Below, piece by piece: positions 6,959 through 7,781 of a stretch of DNA of 7,781 nt; the first letter of the stretch is position 1, and each line of letters begins with the position of its first letter. A program made the position numbers and the translations under genes. Source of the DNA: Bacillota bacterium (GTDB taxonomy: Bacteria > Bacillota > Clostridia > Clostridiales > Clostridiaceae); assembly GCA_023417975.1 (NCBI GenBank), contig JAEZDX010000210.1:1-7781 (forward strand), in the 5' to 3' direction. The notes below the pieces were generated by a model. The model ran no database searches and had not been told where the DNA came from. It saw nothing but the letters and a program-made list of their open reading frames with translations.

Positions 6959-6989
6959 AGCTTTTCTGCTCTAAAACAGCAGAAAAGCT
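6959..6989. terminator. Hairpin terminator between convergent SpoIIM-family and DUF58 genes
   Basis: A perfect 12-bp stem, AGCTTTTCTGCT (6959-6970) with AGCAGAAAAGCT (6978-6989), encloses a 7-base loop. The plus strand continues as TTATTATATAT and the minus strand as GAAGCTTATTTATT, so U-richness is only moderate in both directions. It begins 19 bases after the SpoIIM-family stop. It ends 3 bases from the DUF58 stop codon, so it serves as a compact shared terminator. Confidence 0.75.
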
Positions 6990-6992
6990 TTA

Positions 6993-7781
6993 TTATATAT
7001 TCCTATTCTTTATCTGAATGTACTTATTTATGACTGCAATCTCAACCTGTTCTGCAGCACATTCAATACAATATACCCCTTTTCTGTTTAATAGCTCTAT
7101 TATTCTTTTTCTTTCTTCAATTAATTCTAAAGCTACACCCTTATCAAAAATATCCTTCTCATTATTCACCTTTTGAGAAGCTATAGCTTCTAACTTCTCA
7201 TTCCTTATTAGAATTATTATAACAATATTATTTCTTCCAATAATAGGCGTTACTTTAATGAGATTCTCTGCCTCTTCCACAGTTTCAAAATCAGTAAATA
7301 AAAAGATTATACTTCTATGTCTTTCTTTTTTCTTAAAATAATAAAAAGCATCTTCATAATTTGAAGTATCATTATTATAATCTATGTGATATAAGGCTTC
7401 CAATATTTTATTTCTATGTCCTGCACCCTTACCCGGCATAATCATGTTATTTACCTCTGTATTAAATAAGAGCAGTGCGGCTTGATCGTCATTTTGATTT
7501 ACAAGGTCCGCTAATACAAGCGCTGTATTTACAGCCATATCCAACTTTCTATAGCCTCTTACCGTATAGCTCATTGGCCTTCCCGTGTCAATAAACATAT
7601 ATACATGCTGGTTCTTCTCAGGCTCGTACTGATTTACAATAGGCTTATTTCCTCTGGCCGTAGCCTTCCAATTGATTTTTCTGTATTCATCTCCCGGAAC
7701 ATATTCTCTTAAACTTTCAAAAGACGTCCCATGTCCCAGCATTCTAAGGTTTCTCTGACCTTCCTTCAGCATTCTGTTATT
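6993..7781 (-). CDS. DUF58 / vWA-like domain protein (MoxR-associated), partial at 5' end
   Basis: The C-terminal part of a DUF58 protein. The reading frame stays open through the right edge, so the methionine at 7772 is probably internal: it precedes the DUF58 core with no membrane anchor. Full-length members are usually about 400 aa with two N-terminal membrane segments, so about 130-180 residues are missing. Counting from that Met, the hallmark LREYVPGDEYRKINWKATAR is at 21-40, followed by NQYEPEKNQ. A von Willebrand-A-like domain follows: strand and metal-site region FIDTGRPM (60-67), a helix AVNTALVLADLV, ALLLFN, and FLFTDFE with Asp161. The MIDAS motif DxSxS is degenerate (Asp-Thr-Gly-Arg-Pro). 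The family is encoded next to MoxR AAA+ ATPases, which are thought to act as chaperones on vWA proteins; a moxR gene is expected upstream, outside the window. Confidence 0.93.
   Translation of the reverse strand, partial: NNRMLKEGQRNLRMLGHGTSFESLREYVPGDEYRKINWKATARGNKPIVNQYEPEKNQHVYMFIDTGRPMSYTVRGYRKLDMAVNTALVLADLVNQNDDQAALLLFNTEVNNMIMPGKGAGHRNKILEALYHIDYNNDTSNYEDAFYYFKKKERHRSIIFLFTDFETVEEAENLIKVTPIIGRNNIVIIILIRNEKLEAIASQKVNNEKDIFDKGVALELIEERKRIIELLNRKGVYCIECAAEQVEIAVINKYIQIKNRNI

Overview
This window looks like chromosomal DNA from a low-GC, Gram-positive anaerobe of the Clostridia type. The evidence is AT-rich intergenic DNA, strong purine-rich ribosome-binding sites (AGGAGG, GAGGTG, GGGGG), GTG/TTG initiation options, intrinsic hairpin terminators after nearly every gene, and protein families typical of Firmicutes (DUF975, ArAE_1/DUF939, MalY/PatB). 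I saw no transposase, integrase, tRNA, rRNA, CRISPR array or phage gene. Genes are densely packed and the longest gap is about 210 bases.

Left part (1-2908): a complete glycerol kinase gene (glpK, +) follows a good sigma-A-type promoter with an extended -10. A cre-like operator lies over the predicted transcription start, which suggests catabolite repression. glpK converges on a minus-strand gene for an aromatic-acid-exporter family (ArAE_1/DUF939) membrane protein; a hairpin separates them. The ArAE gene has a near-consensus minus-strand promoter in the divergent gap.

Middle (2909-5116): a DUF975 membrane protein with an unusual Asn/Tyr/Gly-rich C-terminal tail of about 100 residues ends in its own terminator. 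Next comes a MalY/PatB-type PLP-dependent C-S lyase/aminotransferase, closed by a 56-bp near-perfect palindrome that should terminate transcription in both directions.

Right part (5159-7781): an RDD-family membrane protein (-), a SpoIIM/DUF95-family membrane protein (+) and a DUF58 protein with a von Willebrand-A-like domain (-, running off the right edge). These three families recur next to a MoxR AAA+ ATPase in many bacteria, and moxR would be expected just beyond the right edge. SpoIIM is on the strand opposite its two partners, an arrangement I also recall from the mycobacterial Rv3692-Rv3695 region. The biochemical role of this module is not established, so it is the most system-like part of the window. 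The other genes look like housekeeping or single-gene functions.
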